45,064 bases of DNA from assembly GCA_017399445.1 (NCBI GenBank), contig JAFQCM010000076.1, forward strand, positions 1-45,064, written 5' to 3'. Positions 34,657-42,550 of the stretch are shown here, piece by piece (position 1 is the stretch's first letter; each line of letters starts with the position of its first letter). A program made the translations under genes and the position numbers. This DNA is from Lachnospiraceae bacterium (lineage in GTDB: Bacteria > Bacillota > Clostridia > Lachnospirales > Lachnospiraceae). The notes under the pieces are model-generated. The model was not told where the DNA came from and ran no database searches. It saw only the letters and a program-made list of their open reading frames with translations.

Positions 34657-35763
34657 CTAATCCAGATAATCTTTCAGCTTACGGCTTCTGCTTGGATGAC
34701 GAAGCTTTCTTAATGCCTTGGCTTCAATCTGACGAATACGTTCTCTTGTTACATTAAATTCTTTTCCTACTTCTTCCAAAGTTCTTGCTCTTCCATCATC
34801 TAATCCAAAACGAAGGCGCAATACTTTCTGTTCTCTTTCTGTTAAAGTACTTAATACTTCTACTAGCTGTTCTTTTAACAAAGTAAATGCTGCTGCATCG
34901 GCTGGTACCGGTACATTATCATCCTGAATAAAGTCACCTAAATGGCTGTCTTCTTCTTCACCAATTGGTGTTTCCAAAGAAACTGGTTCCTGAGAAATCT
35001 TTAAAATTTCACGAACACGTTCTACTGGCATGTTCATTTCTTCTGCAATTTCTTCCGGTAATGGTTCACGTCCTAGTTCCTGTAATAACTGACGTGATAC
35101 ACGAATTAATTTATTAATAGTTTCTACCATATGAACCGGAATACGGATTGTTCTTGCCTGGTCTGCAATAGCTCTTGTAATAGCCTGGCGAATCCACCAT
35201 GTTGCATAAGTACTAAACTTATATCCTTTGCGGTAATCAAACTTTTCTACTGCTTTAATCAGACCTAAATTTCCTTCTTGAATTAAGTCAAGGAACAACA
35301 TTCCACGCCCCACATAACGTTTTGCAATACTAACTACAAGACGCAGATTGGCTTCTGCAAGTCTCTTCTTTGCCTCTTCATCTCCTAGTTCCATACGTTT
35401 TGCCAACTCAATTTCTTCTTCCGCACTAAGAAGTGGTACCTTACCAATTTCCTTTAAGTACATACGAACCGGGTCTTCAATGCTTACTCCATCCGGTACA
35501 GAAAGGTCAATGGTCTCCACATCTACTTCGTCTTCTTCATCCAAAATAATTTCATCGTCATCATCATCTTCTGTGATTCTTAAAACATCAATATTTTTAG
35601 ACTCCAACATCTCCAGAATCATTTCAAACTGTTCTGCATTTAATTCCATTTCTTGAAAGAAATCGCTTATTTCCTGATATTCCAGCACATTTTTCTTTTT
35701 CTGCGCAATAGACAAAAGCTCCTTTAATTTCTCTTTAAACTTTTCCATTGTATTTTCTTCCAT
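34657..35763 (-). CDS. rpoD: primary RNA polymerase sigma factor
   Basis: This 368-residue sigma-70 (SigA-type) factor has region 1.2 at [21 protein letters not shown], region 2 at [20 protein letters not shown] and [20 protein letters not shown] (-10 recognition), region 3 at [12 protein letters not shown], and region 4 at [21 protein letters not shown] (-35 recognition). An acidic stretch ([15 protein letters not shown]) precedes region 1.2. ATG 35763 is chosen: GGAGG lies 11 bases upstream and overlaps an earlier in-frame ATG at 35781, which lacks its own site. It follows dnaG by 38 bases. It recognises the TTGACA/TATAAT promoters seen throughout the window. Confidence 0.97.
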   Translation of the reverse strand: MEENTMEKFKEKLKELLSIAQKKKNVLEYQEISDFFQEMELNAEQFEMILEMLESKNIDVLRITEDDDDDEIILDEEDEVDVETIDLSVPDGVSIEDPVRMYLKEIGKVPLLSAEEEIELAKRMELGDEEAKKRLAEANLRLVVSIAKRYVGRGMLFLDLIQEGNLGLIKAVEKFDYRKGYKFSTYATWWIRQAITRAIADQARTIRIPVHMVETINKLIRVSRQLLQELGREPLPEEIAEEMNMPVERVREILKISQEPVSLETPIGEEEDSHLGDFIQDDNVPVPADAAAFTLLKEQLVEVLSTLTEREQKVLRLRFGLDDGRARTLEEVGKEFNVTRERIRQIEAKALRKLRHPSRSRKLKDYLD

Positions 35764-35801
35764 AATTGTGTCGTCCTCCATAATTTGTTTATATTTTGTC
35801 C

Positions 35802-37574
35802 TTAATCTAAAGAAATATGCAATTTCTCTAATTCCTGTATCATACTTTTTCCTGCCAATATCTTCTGAAGCCCTGCCATATCTGACGGGTCCAGATTTTT
35901 TGTAGCATAATCAATGCTGCTCTTCTTCACTTTTAGAACAATATCCTTTAGTGCTTTTTCCTGCTCCTGTTTTGTTTCCAAATAATTCAATTTTGTATTA
36001 AACAATGCTGCTGCCTTATTCTGTTCTTCCTGATTTTGAAAAATATTCAAAATCTGTGCCGGATTTAAAGCCTGTTCTTCTAATTGCTTATATAAATGAA
36101 GTGCAACTGTTTTGTATACACCTTCTTGAAAATCCTCTGGTGTAATATGTTCTTTTATTTGTAAATATATTTGTGGTTTTTCAATTAACCAAGTAAGCAA
36201 AAGCTTTTGCGACTCCTCCATTGCATTGATTGTTTCCTGCCTTTTACTACTTTGCATCGGCTGGCGCTTTTCTGTGGAAGAATCCATTTGAAGACCAAAC
36301 TTATTCACCAGACCTTCTAAATTCGAAGTTCCAATATTATATTTTTCGGCAATTGCTTCCAAATAATTATTTCTTTCTATCTTTTCTTCAAAATTTAATA
36401 ATTTTTTTGCTATTTCATTAATAAATAATGTCTTACTTTCCGGATCTTTTAAATCGTACTGACTTTCCAAAATGCCGATTTCAAAGAAAAATGCATTTTG
36501 TGCCCGTCCAATTCTTTCCTCATAAGCCTCTTCTCCCAGATTTTTAATGAATTCATCCGGATCTTTATAGGGTTTCATATTTAGCACCTTCACACGAAGT
36601 CCTGCTTCTTTACAGATAGGAATGGCTCGCAATGCAGCCTTTACTCCTGCACCATCACTATCATAGGAGAGTACTACTTCTTCTGTATATCGCTTTAATA
36701 AACTGGCATGACCGGAAGTAAAAGCTGTTCCCAGCGACGCCACTGCATTAGAAAAGCCCGCCTGATGAAGGGAAATCACATCCATATATCCTTCACATAG
36801 TATCATATATGGCTTTCTTGAGGTTCGGGCAATATTTAATCCATAGAGATTCCTACTTTTATCAAAAACCTTTGTTTCTGGAGAATTTAAGTACTTTGGC
36901 TCACCCTCTCCCATTACACGGCCACCAAAACCAATGACTCTGCTGTTTACATCCATAATCGGGAACATAACACGATTAAAAAATTTATCATAAATTCCCT
37001 TTGCCTCATGAAAAGTAATCAAACCGGACTCTTTTAACACCTCATCAGAATATCCTTCTTTTTTCAAATACCGGTACAACTCATCCCGATATTTCCCAGC
37101 ATATCCTAGTCCAAAGTGTTTTATTGTTTCTTCAGACAAAGTACGCCCCCGCAAATAATCAAACCCTGTTTTTCCATCTTCCTGCTTTAATTTATAGAAA
37201 TAAAAATAAGCTGCTTTTTTATTGATTTCCAAAAGTACTTTTCTAAAATCAGCAGAACGTCTGCTTTCTACATCCTGATTTTCTTCCGGCAGCTCCACTC
37301 CTGCCCGTTCTGCTAACATTTTTACTGCTTCTACAAAATCATAATTTTCATATTGCATTACAAAGGTATAAACATTCCCCCCTGCTCCACATCCAAAACA
37401 ATAATACATCTGTTTTCCTGGTGTTACCGAAAAAGATGGGGATTTTTCATTATGAAAAGGACATAGTCCAAAATAGGAACTGCCTTTTTTTTGAAGTTTT
37501 ACATAACCCGATACCACATCTACGATGTCGTTTTTCATTCGAACTTCTTCTATTAAATCATCACCGTAATACAT
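35802..37574 (-). CDS. dnaG: DNA primase
   Basis: This 590-residue primase makes RNA primers at replication forks. The N-terminal zinc ribbon has C38, H41, C59 and C62 ([12 protein letters not shown] and [10 protein letters not shown]). The catalytic Toprim domain shows [15 protein letters not shown] and [13 protein letters not shown], and the DnaB-interaction region fills the last 140 residues. AAGGGA precedes ATG 37574. It is first in the dnaG-rpoD-trmK-nif3-kinase operon. The 200 bases upstream, to the end of lrgB, contain no gene I can support. Confidence 0.97.
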   Translation of the reverse strand: MYYGDDLIEEVRMKNDIVDVVSGYVKLQKKGSSYFGLCPFHNEKSPSFSVTPGKQMYYCFGCGAGGNVYTFVMQYENYDFVEAVKMLAERAGVELPEENQDVESRRSADFRKVLLEINKKAAYFYFYKLKQEDGKTGFDYLRGRTLSEETIKHFGLGYAGKYRDELYRYLKKEGYSDEVLKESGLITFHEAKGIYDKFFNRVMFPIMDVNSRVIGFGGRVMGEGEPKYLNSPETKVFDKSRNLYGLNIARTSRKPYMILCEGYMDVISLHQAGFSNAVASLGTAFTSGHASLLKRYTEEVVLSYDSDGAGVKAALRAIPICKEAGLRVKVLNMKPYKDPDEFIKNLGEEAYEERIGRAQNAFFFEIGILESQYDLKDPESKTLFINEIAKKLLNFEEKIERNNYLEAIAEKYNIGTSNLEGLVNKFGLQMDSSTEKRQPMQSSKRQETINAMEESQKLLLTWLIEKPQIYLQIKEHITPEDFQEGVYKTVALHLYKQLEEQALNPAQILNIFQNQEEQNKAAALFNTKLNYLETKQEQEKALKDIVLKVKKSSIDYATKNLDPSDMAGLQKILAGKSMIQELEKLHISLD

Positions 37575-37771
37575 TTCTTATCCCTTCCATACTTTTGGAA
37601 TACCCAATTCAGTAAATTTTTAATTGCATAGAACCCTTCCATTCCTGCTTTCCTTTTTTCATAACTTTGCGAATCATCACAGAAAATACCCCTTTCTAAT
37701 ATAATTCGTCTCAAAGAAGCAAAATCCTTTGTTTTTTTCAAAAAATTTTTTAAAATTTTTCTGAAATAATT

Positions 37772-38467
37772 CTAACTTATCAGATTCATAATCAAAGGGG
37801 CAATTACCACTGTAATAATTCCTGTTACTACAATAGCAAGAGAACTCATGGCACCTTGAATCTCTCCTAGTTCAATGGCTTTAGAAGTTCCAATAGCATG
37901 GGATGCGGTTCCACAGGCAAGTCCTTGAGCTACCGGTTCTTCTATTTTCAACAATTTAAACAATCCACTTGCAATGGTTGCTCCAAGGATTCCTGTAATA
38001 ACCACACTCATAACAGTTACAGAAGTAAGCCCACCTAATTCTTCACTTACTCCAATGGCAATGGCTGTGGTTAAAGATTTTGGTATCAACGCCGCCTTCA
38101 ATTCCGGGGAAAATTTAAAGCTAATGGTAAGTATTCCAATCACCACTGCATTTGTAATACATCCCGCTCCGATACTTAACATAATGGCTGATACATTTTT
38201 CTTTAGCACCTCAATCTGACGGTACAAAGGTACTGCAAGACATACTGTAGCCGGAGTTAAAAAATAGGTCAAATACTGTGCCCCATAATTATAAGTATCA
38301 TAATCAATGCGAAATATTACTAACACAATTACTATAAATACAGCACTTAAAAGTAATGGGTTGCATATGGTTAATTTCACTTTTTTACTTATAGTAAGTG
38401 ATATCCAATAAAAAATCAGACTGATTACAATCCCAAAATATACCGATTCAGAAAGCATTTCATTCAT
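37772..38467 (-). CDS. lrgB: LrgB-family membrane protein
   Basis: This 231-residue integral membrane protein has about seven hydrophobic segments and belongs to the LrgB/CidB family. The conserved part is PKSLTTAIAIGVSEELGGLTSVT, followed by GLACGTASHAIGTSKAIELGE. Partners in Staphylococcus modulate murein hydrolase export and cell lysis; in other bacteria similar pairs transport pyruvate or glycolate. GGGAG is 8 bases before ATG 38467, inside the end of lrgA, which it overlaps by 8 bases. Confidence 0.9.
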   Translation of the reverse strand: MNEMLSESVYFGIVISLIFYWISLTISKKVKLTICNPLLLSAVFIVIVLVIFRIDYDTYNYGAQYLTYFLTPATVCLAVPLYRQIEVLKKNVSAIMLSIGAGCITNAVVIGILTISFKFSPELKAALIPKSLTTAIAIGVSEELGGLTSVTVMSVVITGILGATIASGLFKLLKIEEPVAQGLACGTASHAIGTSKAIELGEIQGAMSSLAIVVTGIITVVIAPLIMNLIS

Positions 38468-38831
38468 TTTCTTTTCTCCCTTTCTTTTTGCCATGTCGAA
38501 TAACTGCTTGAGATACCCTTCCTGTAACAGCCATTACCACAACTGTGGAAACTACAGTAATAATCAGTATTGGTAAAATACTGCCACCCAATTTTGGAAG
38601 TACATCCATCATACTCACTGCTGGTGCCAGAAACAAAACTGGCATAATCGTGTTAAAAAAATCCGCTGTTTCTTCTACTTGTTCTAATTTTATTACTCCA
38701 CTAAGCAATGCAACCAATAATATTACCAATCCATACACACTTGCCGGTATAGAAAATGGAAGTATGAGATTTAACATCTCTCCAAGAAATGTTATTCCGC
38801 TAATAATTGCAAACTGAATCAAATATTTCAT
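38460..38831 (-). CDS. lrgA: LrgA/CidA-family holin-like membrane protein
   Basis: This 123-residue membrane protein has four hydrophobic helices (IIS GITFLGEML start, PASVYGLVILLVALLSG, ADFFNTIMPVLFLAPAVSMM, ILPILIITVVSTVVVMAVTG) and a basic C-terminus, the layout of the holin-like LrgA/CidA family. It partners with LrgB, with which it overlaps by 8 bases. ATG 38831 is preferred: an AAAGG site lies about 10 bases upstream, while the earlier in-frame ATGs lack one. A stem-loop lies just upstream. No LytTR or LysR regulator gene is adjacent, so control is not visible here. Confidence 0.85.
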   Translation of the reverse strand: MKYLIQFAIISGITFLGEMLNLILPFSIPASVYGLVILLVALLSGVIKLEQVEETADFFNTIMPVLFLAPAVSMMDVLPKLGGSILPILIITVVSTVVVMAVTGRVSQAVIRHGKKKGRKENE

Positions 38832-38868
38832 ATATTTACCATGCCTTTCCATTCTAAACAACTACGTG

Positions 38869-38902
38869 GAAAAGACTGTTTCTTAATTGAAACAGTCTTT
38901 TC
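38869..38902. terminator. perfect 14-base-pair stem-loop upstream of lrgA
   Basis: GAAAAGACTGTTTC on the minus strand and its complement (38869-38882 and 38889-38902) enclose the loop TTAATT. It starts 12 bases after the stop of the split gene and probably terminates it; the T-run is part of the stem (TTTTCC). It could also affect lrgA expression. Confidence 0.65.
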
Positions 38903-38914
38903 ACAGGCATTTTC

Positions 38915-39279
38915 TTATCCTACAATATCCGTAACATCCACATTCTGTCGTTCATTCAGGTGCTTATTTACATATTGCTCCATCATTTGCAGATCATCAC
39001 GAATACTCCTTAAAGAAGGGATTGCTTTCTCACTTGATATAGTAATCATATCAATATTTTTCAATTCATCATAAAGTCTTCCCATTGCTGCCTGTATTTT
39101 TTCAAGCTGTTCTACGTTTACAAATTTTCCTTCATTTTTCCGAATGTCCAGTTCAAATTCCAATGCCAGAAGAATACCTTCATCTCTTTGATCACCTTTT
39201 CCCTCTTTATTTTTTTCTTAATTTCATCCATCATAAGAAGAATATTTTCTTCTGACATATCCTTGAATTTTCTTTCCAT
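38915..39279 (-). CDS. unknown small helical protein, split by a frameshift at an A7 run
   Basis: Translation should begin at ATG 39279, which has an excellent AAGGAGGGAG site. That frame (MERKFKDMSEENILLMMDEI...) ends at 39118 after 53 codons, in sequence that stops looking protein-like. The next frame is open from 39217 to a stop at 38915 and reads as a good helical protein (KEGKGDQRDEGILLALEFEL, then QLEKIQAAMGRLYDEL), but has no start site of its own. A -1 shift within seven A at 39210-39216 joins them into about 121 residues. It could be a mutation, an assembly error, or productive slippage. I do not recognise the family. Confidence 0.65.
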
Positions 39280-39344
39280 TGAGAACTCCCTCCTTACTAT
39301 TATTTGTTCTCACCCATAAACTATTCGATTTTCTACGAATATTT

Positions 39345-40295
39345 CTAAGTAAAATAAACCAAATCTTCTTCTGGTGCCTCTGCTCTTTCTATTTTCTCTG
39401 CATACAACACTGGTCCCTCGCCTTGATAGTCCTCCTGATATTCACATGCAATTTCTGCTGTAACATATATCCACTCTCTTACATTATATGGTGCAATCAT
39501 ACTGCTTTCACATTTACACATAAATCCTATAAATCCTATATCATCTGCACAACAAGTCATAGCAAATCTTCCCGGTACAAAACATCCTTTTGGAAATTTC
39601 GGAGATTTATAAACCACTGCCTTAAAATAAATTTTCTTTCCAACATACTTTTGAGGATTATCTACTGCGTCCAGATACCAAAGTCCATAATCATCATCGT
39701 CTAACTCAATAATTGGAGCATTAATATCAAATGGCATTTCTTCTTCTACTTCTACATCTGGCATTCCATCTTCTGACTCAAAGTAAATCTGTGCCCGTCT
39801 ATTTACTGCTTTGATACTTTTTCTTAATGCAGGCTTTCTAGTTTCTCCATTACAGCGGTTGAAAATAACCATATCTGCATCTGTAAAATGCGACATCATC
39901 AAGGAACGCATATTGTTTAAATACAACTCAAAAGTAGGTGCAGCAACAGTAGTAATTACCTGAACCAGCTGCCATCTTTTTGGCATCAGCTCAGAGGACA
40001 TCGCTTCCGGTGTCCACATTCCATTGTATTCAATCATCACTTTTTTGGGCTTATATTTCTTTTGACATTCCGAGTAAAAGTCTGCTGTTAAAGTTTCCTT
40101 ATCCTCCACTTCTACTAAAGAAATATTACAGCGTTTTAATTCCTCTAAGTCATATTCTACTTCTCCCTGCTCGCAAGATATCAGCAAAATTGGTTCTCCT
40201 GTAATAAATTCTTCATCCTGAAGGGTATCTTTAATAAATGTAGTTTTTCCGCTTTCCAAAAAACCCATAAAAACATATACTGGTATTTCTAACAT
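39345..40295 (-). CDS. divergent COG0523 GTPase fused to a DUF1980/TIGR03943-like domain
   Basis: The first 180 of 316 residues are a CobW/COG0523 G-domain: P-loop GFLESGKTTF (11-20), with MIEYNG in place of EPSG and IFNRCNG at the guanine-binding position. The CxCC metal motif present in the neighbouring paralogue is missing. Residues 205-300 (WYLDAVDNPQKYVGKKIYFK, then CFVPGRFAMTCCADDIGFIG) resemble the DUF1980/YcgQ family that accompanies UPF0718 permeases. COG0523 proteins are metal chaperones or metallocentre insertases. A fusion of these two parts is unusual. The binding site (AAAGG, 12 bases away) is poor, so translation may be coupled to the gene 27 bases upstream. Confidence 0.8.
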   Translation of the reverse strand: MLEIPVYVFMGFLESGKTTFIKDTLQDEEFITGEPILLISCEQGEVEYDLEELKRCNISLVEVEDKETLTADFYSECQKKYKPKKVMIEYNGMWTPEAMSSELMPKRWQLVQVITTVAAPTFELYLNNMRSLMMSHFTDADMVIFNRCNGETRKPALRKSIKAVNRRAQIYFESEDGMPDVEVEEEMPFDINAPIIELDDDDYGLWYLDAVDNPQKYVGKKIYFKAVVYKSPKFPKGCFVPGRFAMTCCADDIGFIGFMCKCESSMIAPYNVREWIYVTAEIACEYQEDYQGEGPVLYAEKIERAEAPEEDLVYFT

Positions 40296-40322
40296 ACTCT
40301 GTCCAAACCTTTCACGTTTTCT

Positions 40323-41507
40323 TTAAATTCCAAATAATTCCTGGAGCTTATCTGTATCCAGATTCGTTCCTATAACACAAATTCTTCCTGTATAATCTGC
40401 TACTCCTGTACGCACTTCATATTCTTCCGGAACTAAATCAAAATGTAGCCAGGTTCCGTCTTCTGCTGGAAGTATTCCTTTCGAACGCAGAATACTTCCA
40501 TATTCATTGCTGTTAGCAAGTTTTTCAAGAATTGCTTTTAAGTTTTCTTCTGTATATTTATGAGGTGTTTCTGTACCCCAACTTGTAAATACATCATCTG
40601 CATGGTGATGACCTTCATGATGATGGTCATGTCCGCAACATTCATGGTCATGGTCATGATCGTGTCCGCAACATTCATGGTCGTGGTCATGATCGTGATC
40701 GTGTCCACAGCATTCATGGTCGTGGTCATGATCGTGATCGTGTCCACAGCATTCATGGTCGTGATCATGATCGTGATCGTGTCCACAGCATTCGTGGTCG
40801 TGGTCATGGTCATGATCGTGTCCACAGCATTCATGGTCGTGGTCATGATGATGGTGATGTCCACATTCCGGGCAAATATCTTCTTCACTCATAAGCTCAT
40901 CTAACAGAGACTTCTCCTGCTCCATAGCTTTTAAAATCTGGGCACCTTCCAGATTGTCCCATGGTGTAGTGATAATTACTGCATCTTCATTATGTTCTTT
41001 AATTGCTTTTACGCACTTATCCAGCTTTTCCATAGAAATATTCTGTGTACGACTAAGCACAATAGTTTTTGCACTTTCAATCTGGTTATTGAAAAATTCG
41101 CCAAAATTCTTCATGTACATAGCAGCTTTTGAAGCATCTACTACTGCAGTAGTACTATTTAAATAAACTTCAACTTCTTCACTTACTCCCTGCACTGCTT
41201 TAATTACATCAGAAAGTTTCCCTACTCCTGATGGTTCAATAATTACTCTGTCAGGATTGTATGTTGTAAGTACCTCTTTCAAAGAAGTCCCAAAATCTCC
41301 TACTAATGAGCAACAGATACACCCTGAATTCATTTCAGTAACCTGCACACCTGCTTCTTTCAAAAAGCCTCCGTCAATTCCAATTTCTCCAAATTCATTT
41401 TCAATCAGTACCAGTTTTTCATTTCCCAAGCTTTCTTTCATCAGCTTTTTTATCAATGTTGTTTTTCCAGCTCCCAAAAATCCTGAAATAATATCTATTT
41501 TAGCCAT
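40323..41507 (-). CDS. COG0523 (CobW-type) GTPase with long His/Asp/Cys repeat
   Basis: The G-domain of this 394-residue protein is canonical: GFLGAGKTTLI (9-19), ENEFGEIGIDGGFL, the metal-binding SGCICCSL (61-68), IIEPSGVGKL and LSRTQ. Residues 212-303 are a metal-binding insert: CPECG, five histidines, and six HECCG units separated by HD-repeats, ending in GHHHADD. The C-terminal CobW domain (HKYTEENLKAILEKL onward) follows. Such proteins deliver zinc, cobalt or nickel to client enzymes; which metal is not knowable here. It has its own promoter at 41544-41572. The repeat is encoded by near-identical 39-base units and could change length. Confidence 0.9.
   Translation of the reverse strand: MAKIDIISGFLGAGKTTLIKKLMKESLGNEKLVLIENEFGEIGIDGGFLKEAGVQVTEMNSGCICCSLVGDFGTSLKEVLTTYNPDRVIIEPSGVGKLSDVIKAVQGVSEEVEVYLNSTTAVVDASKAAMYMKNFGEFFNNQIESAKTIVLSRTQNISMEKLDKCVKAIKEHNEDAVIITTPWDNLEGAQILKAMEQEKSLLDELMSEEDICPECGHHHHHDHDHECCGHDHDHDHDHECCGHDHDHDHDHECCGHDHDHDHDHECCGHDHDHDHDHECCGHDHDHDHECCGHDHHHEGHHHADDVFTSWGTETPHKYTEENLKAILEKLANSNEYGSILRSKGILPAEDGTWLHFDLVPEEYEVRTGVADYTGRICVIGTNLDTDKLQELFGI
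40599..40862 (-). repeat. in-gene tandem repeat encoding HECCG(HD)n units
   Basis: Six copies of HECCG followed by HD dipeptides are encoded: four full 13-codon (39-base) units, one 11-codon unit and degenerate ends. Copies are nearly identical at DNA level (CATGAATGCTGTGGACAC-like cores). This is the kind of array that gains or loses units by slippage. Confidence 0.85.
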
Positions 41508-41543
41508 TTTGTTCTGTCCTTTCTATATTTAAACAATGTTCTT

Positions 41544-41572
41544 AGTATAGCATTTTCAATAATAAATTGCAA
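41544..41572 (-). promoter_or_regulatory. sigma-A promoter of the COG0523 gene pair
   Basis: TTGCAA (41567-41572) and TATACT (41544-41549) on the minus strand are 17 bases apart, about 37 bases before the start codon. No clear Zur-type palindrome was seen across it. Confidence 0.75.
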
Positions 41573-41610
41573 GAACCCCAACAGTTCTATACCTGAATAA
41601 TTGTAACAGT

Positions 41611-41744
41611 TGTTACTGTTCACTCATATGCCAAGAAGTGACTCTAGCAAGATTTCAGCCCCATGTATCGAAGATGCATTTTAAATGGGCTGAAATTCGT
41701 TACTGTTTACAGTTTACTGTGAACAGTAACAAACAGTTCAGCCC
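41611..41744. repeat. nested inverted-repeat element related to the 9.9 kb and 3.3 kb palindromes
   Basis: TGTTACTGTTCAC (41611-41623) is repeated inverted, 13 of 13, as GTGAACAGTAACA (41719-41731). Inside, ATTTCAGCCCCAT (41652-41664) pairs with ATGGGCTGAAAT (41685-41696) with one bulge. GGGCTGAA (41687-41694) also pairs with TTCAGCCC (41737-41744). GTTACTGTTTACAGT (41699-41713) is identical to the minus strand at 3.3 kb, and AACAGTTCAGCCC (41732-41744) is the inverted copy of 10014-10026. No gene is visible in the 330 bases between the COG0523 promoter and the tRNA terminator apart from this element. Confidence 0.6.
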
Positions 41745-41903
41745 TTATCATTTAATTTATTTTATCGCAAATAATGAAAACATTCGGCTCAAGTACTTAA
41801 CTACAACCTTCAAAATTATATATTAATAGAGGGATACTAAATTTTTTATTGATTTTTGTAATAGAATTTTAGATATTTTACAGAACTACTCTCCTTAATT
41901 TAA

Positions 41904-41933
41904 GAAAAAAATAAACCGGTCAAAAAACCGATT
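41904..41933 (-). terminator. terminator of tRNA-Leu(AAG) transcript
   Basis: On the minus strand AATCGGT (41933-41927) pairs with ACCGGTT (41920-41914), seven pairs including one G-U, followed by TATTTTTTTC. It lies 110 bases beyond the tRNA. Confidence 0.7.
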
Positions 41934-42043
41934 TTCTTAACACTCTTAGAGGAATCTCCCTTCAATATTTTGGCTTAATTACTTTTTAGATTACCTCATG
42001 TAACCAACACTCAAAAATTGACTTATTCCGTATACTATTTCAG

Positions 42044-42127
42044 TGCGGGAGATGGGACTTGAACCCACACGACGTTGCCATCACTAGATCCTTAGTCTAG
42101 CCTGTCTGCCAATTCCAGCACTCCCGC
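42044..42127 (-). tRNA. tRNA-Leu, anticodon AAG
   Basis: The 84-base class II tRNA has acceptor stem GCGGGAG/CTCCCGC with discriminator A, TGGCAG in the D-loop region, anticodon stem CTAGA/TCTAG with loop CTAAGGA (anticodon AAG), long variable arm GATG-GCAA-CGTC, and T-arm GTGGG-TTCAAGT-CCCAT. CCA is not encoded. A34 reads CUU directly or, if converted to inosine, CUU, CUC and CUA. Most bacteria use GAG instead, so this is notable. It has a strong promoter and a hairpin, TACTGC-CTCA-GCAGTA (42141-42156), in its 5' leader. Confidence 0.93.
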
Positions 42128-42164
42128 AAAGATATTTTCTTACTGCCTCAGCAGTACAAACGAT

Positions 42165-42193
42165 AGTTTACTCCTTTTTTCCTTTTTTGTCAA
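42165..42193 (-). promoter_or_regulatory. promoter of tRNA-Leu(AAG)
   Basis: TTGACA (42188-42193) and TAAACT (42165-42170) on the minus strand, 17-base spacer. The DNA between here and the opposite tRNA promoter is extremely AT-rich. Confidence 0.75.
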
Positions 42194-42302
42194 TAGCTTT
42201 TTTGAAAAAAATTAAAAAAATTTTAGAATTTTTGTAATTATTCAAAAAATATTGCCAAATCAAAAAATTTCAAATTTTTTTATTGAAACTTCAAAATTTC
42301 CA

Positions 42303-42331
42303 TTGACTTATTTCTAAAAACTTGTTAAAAT
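42303..42331 (+). promoter_or_regulatory. promoter of tRNA-Leu(CAG)
   Basis: TTGACT (42303-42308) and TAAAAT (42326-42331) with a 17-base spacer, ending 12 bases before the tRNA. The precursor 5' leader is therefore very short. Confidence 0.75.
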
Positions 42332-42343
42332 AAACATCGTCAT

Positions 42344-42427
42344 GCGGAAGTGTCGGAATTGGCAGACGAGCAAGATTCAGGTTCTTGTAAGCTTCGGCTT
42401 GTGTGGGTTCAAGTCCCATCTTCCGCA
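42344..42427 (+). tRNA. tRNA-Leu, anticodon CAG
   Basis: The 84-base class II tRNA has acceptor GCGGAAG/CTTCCGC with discriminator A, anticodon stem CAAGA/TCTTG around loop TTCAGGT (anticodon CAG), variable arm TAAGC-TTCG-GCTTG, and T-arm GTGGG-TTCAAGT-CCCAT. It reads CUG codons. CCA is not encoded. It is divergent from the tRNA-Leu(AAG) gene, and the two share acceptor-end and T-arm sequence, so they may be old duplicates. Confidence 0.95.
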
Positions 42428-42438
42428 TATAAATTAGC

Positions 42439-42473
42439 AAGCTGAGAATCCTTATTGGGTTTTCAGCTTTTTT
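42439..42473 (+). terminator. terminator of tRNA-Leu(CAG)
   Basis: AAGCTGA (42439-42445) pairs with TCAGCTT (42463-42469), followed by T6 (42468-42473), 12 bases after the tRNA. Confidence 0.85.
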
Positions 42474-42519
42474 CATCTGCATTTTTCCAGTCCTTATATT
42501 TCTCCTTTTCTAGCACAAA

Positions 42520-42550
42520 AATATCCGGCTGTCTCTAACAGCCGAATATT
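42520..42550 (-). terminator. terminator overlapping the egsA stop codon
   Basis: AATAT-C-CGGCTGT (42520-42532) pairs with ACAGCCG-A-ATATT (42538-42550), 12 pairs with one mismatch. T-rich tracts follow on both strands. The TAG stop (42535-42537) is in the loop, so the last codons of the gene are in the stem. Confidence 0.8.

Noticed and set aside
37553..37741. 62-codon minus-strand frame upstream of and overlapping dnaG
   Set aside because: It begins at TTG with no ribosome binding site, overlaps the dnaG start and resembles no protein I know; likely chance.
40599..40862. Possible CRISPR-like array
   Set aside because: The regular units have no unique spacers and lie in frame inside a COG0523 gene.
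40538..40904. Long frames antisense to and out of frame with the His-rich repeat, rich in Met/Thr/Ile
   Set aside because: They are translation shadows of the 39-base repeat units.
41638..41826. 62-codon plus-strand frame across the 41.7 kb palindromes
   Set aside because: It runs through the inverted repeats, lacks a binding site and has no coding character.
42291..42482. 63-codon minus-strand frame
   Set aside because: It is antisense to tRNA-Leu(CAG); the MGLEPTQAEAYKNLNL-type peptide is a familiar tRNA artefact.
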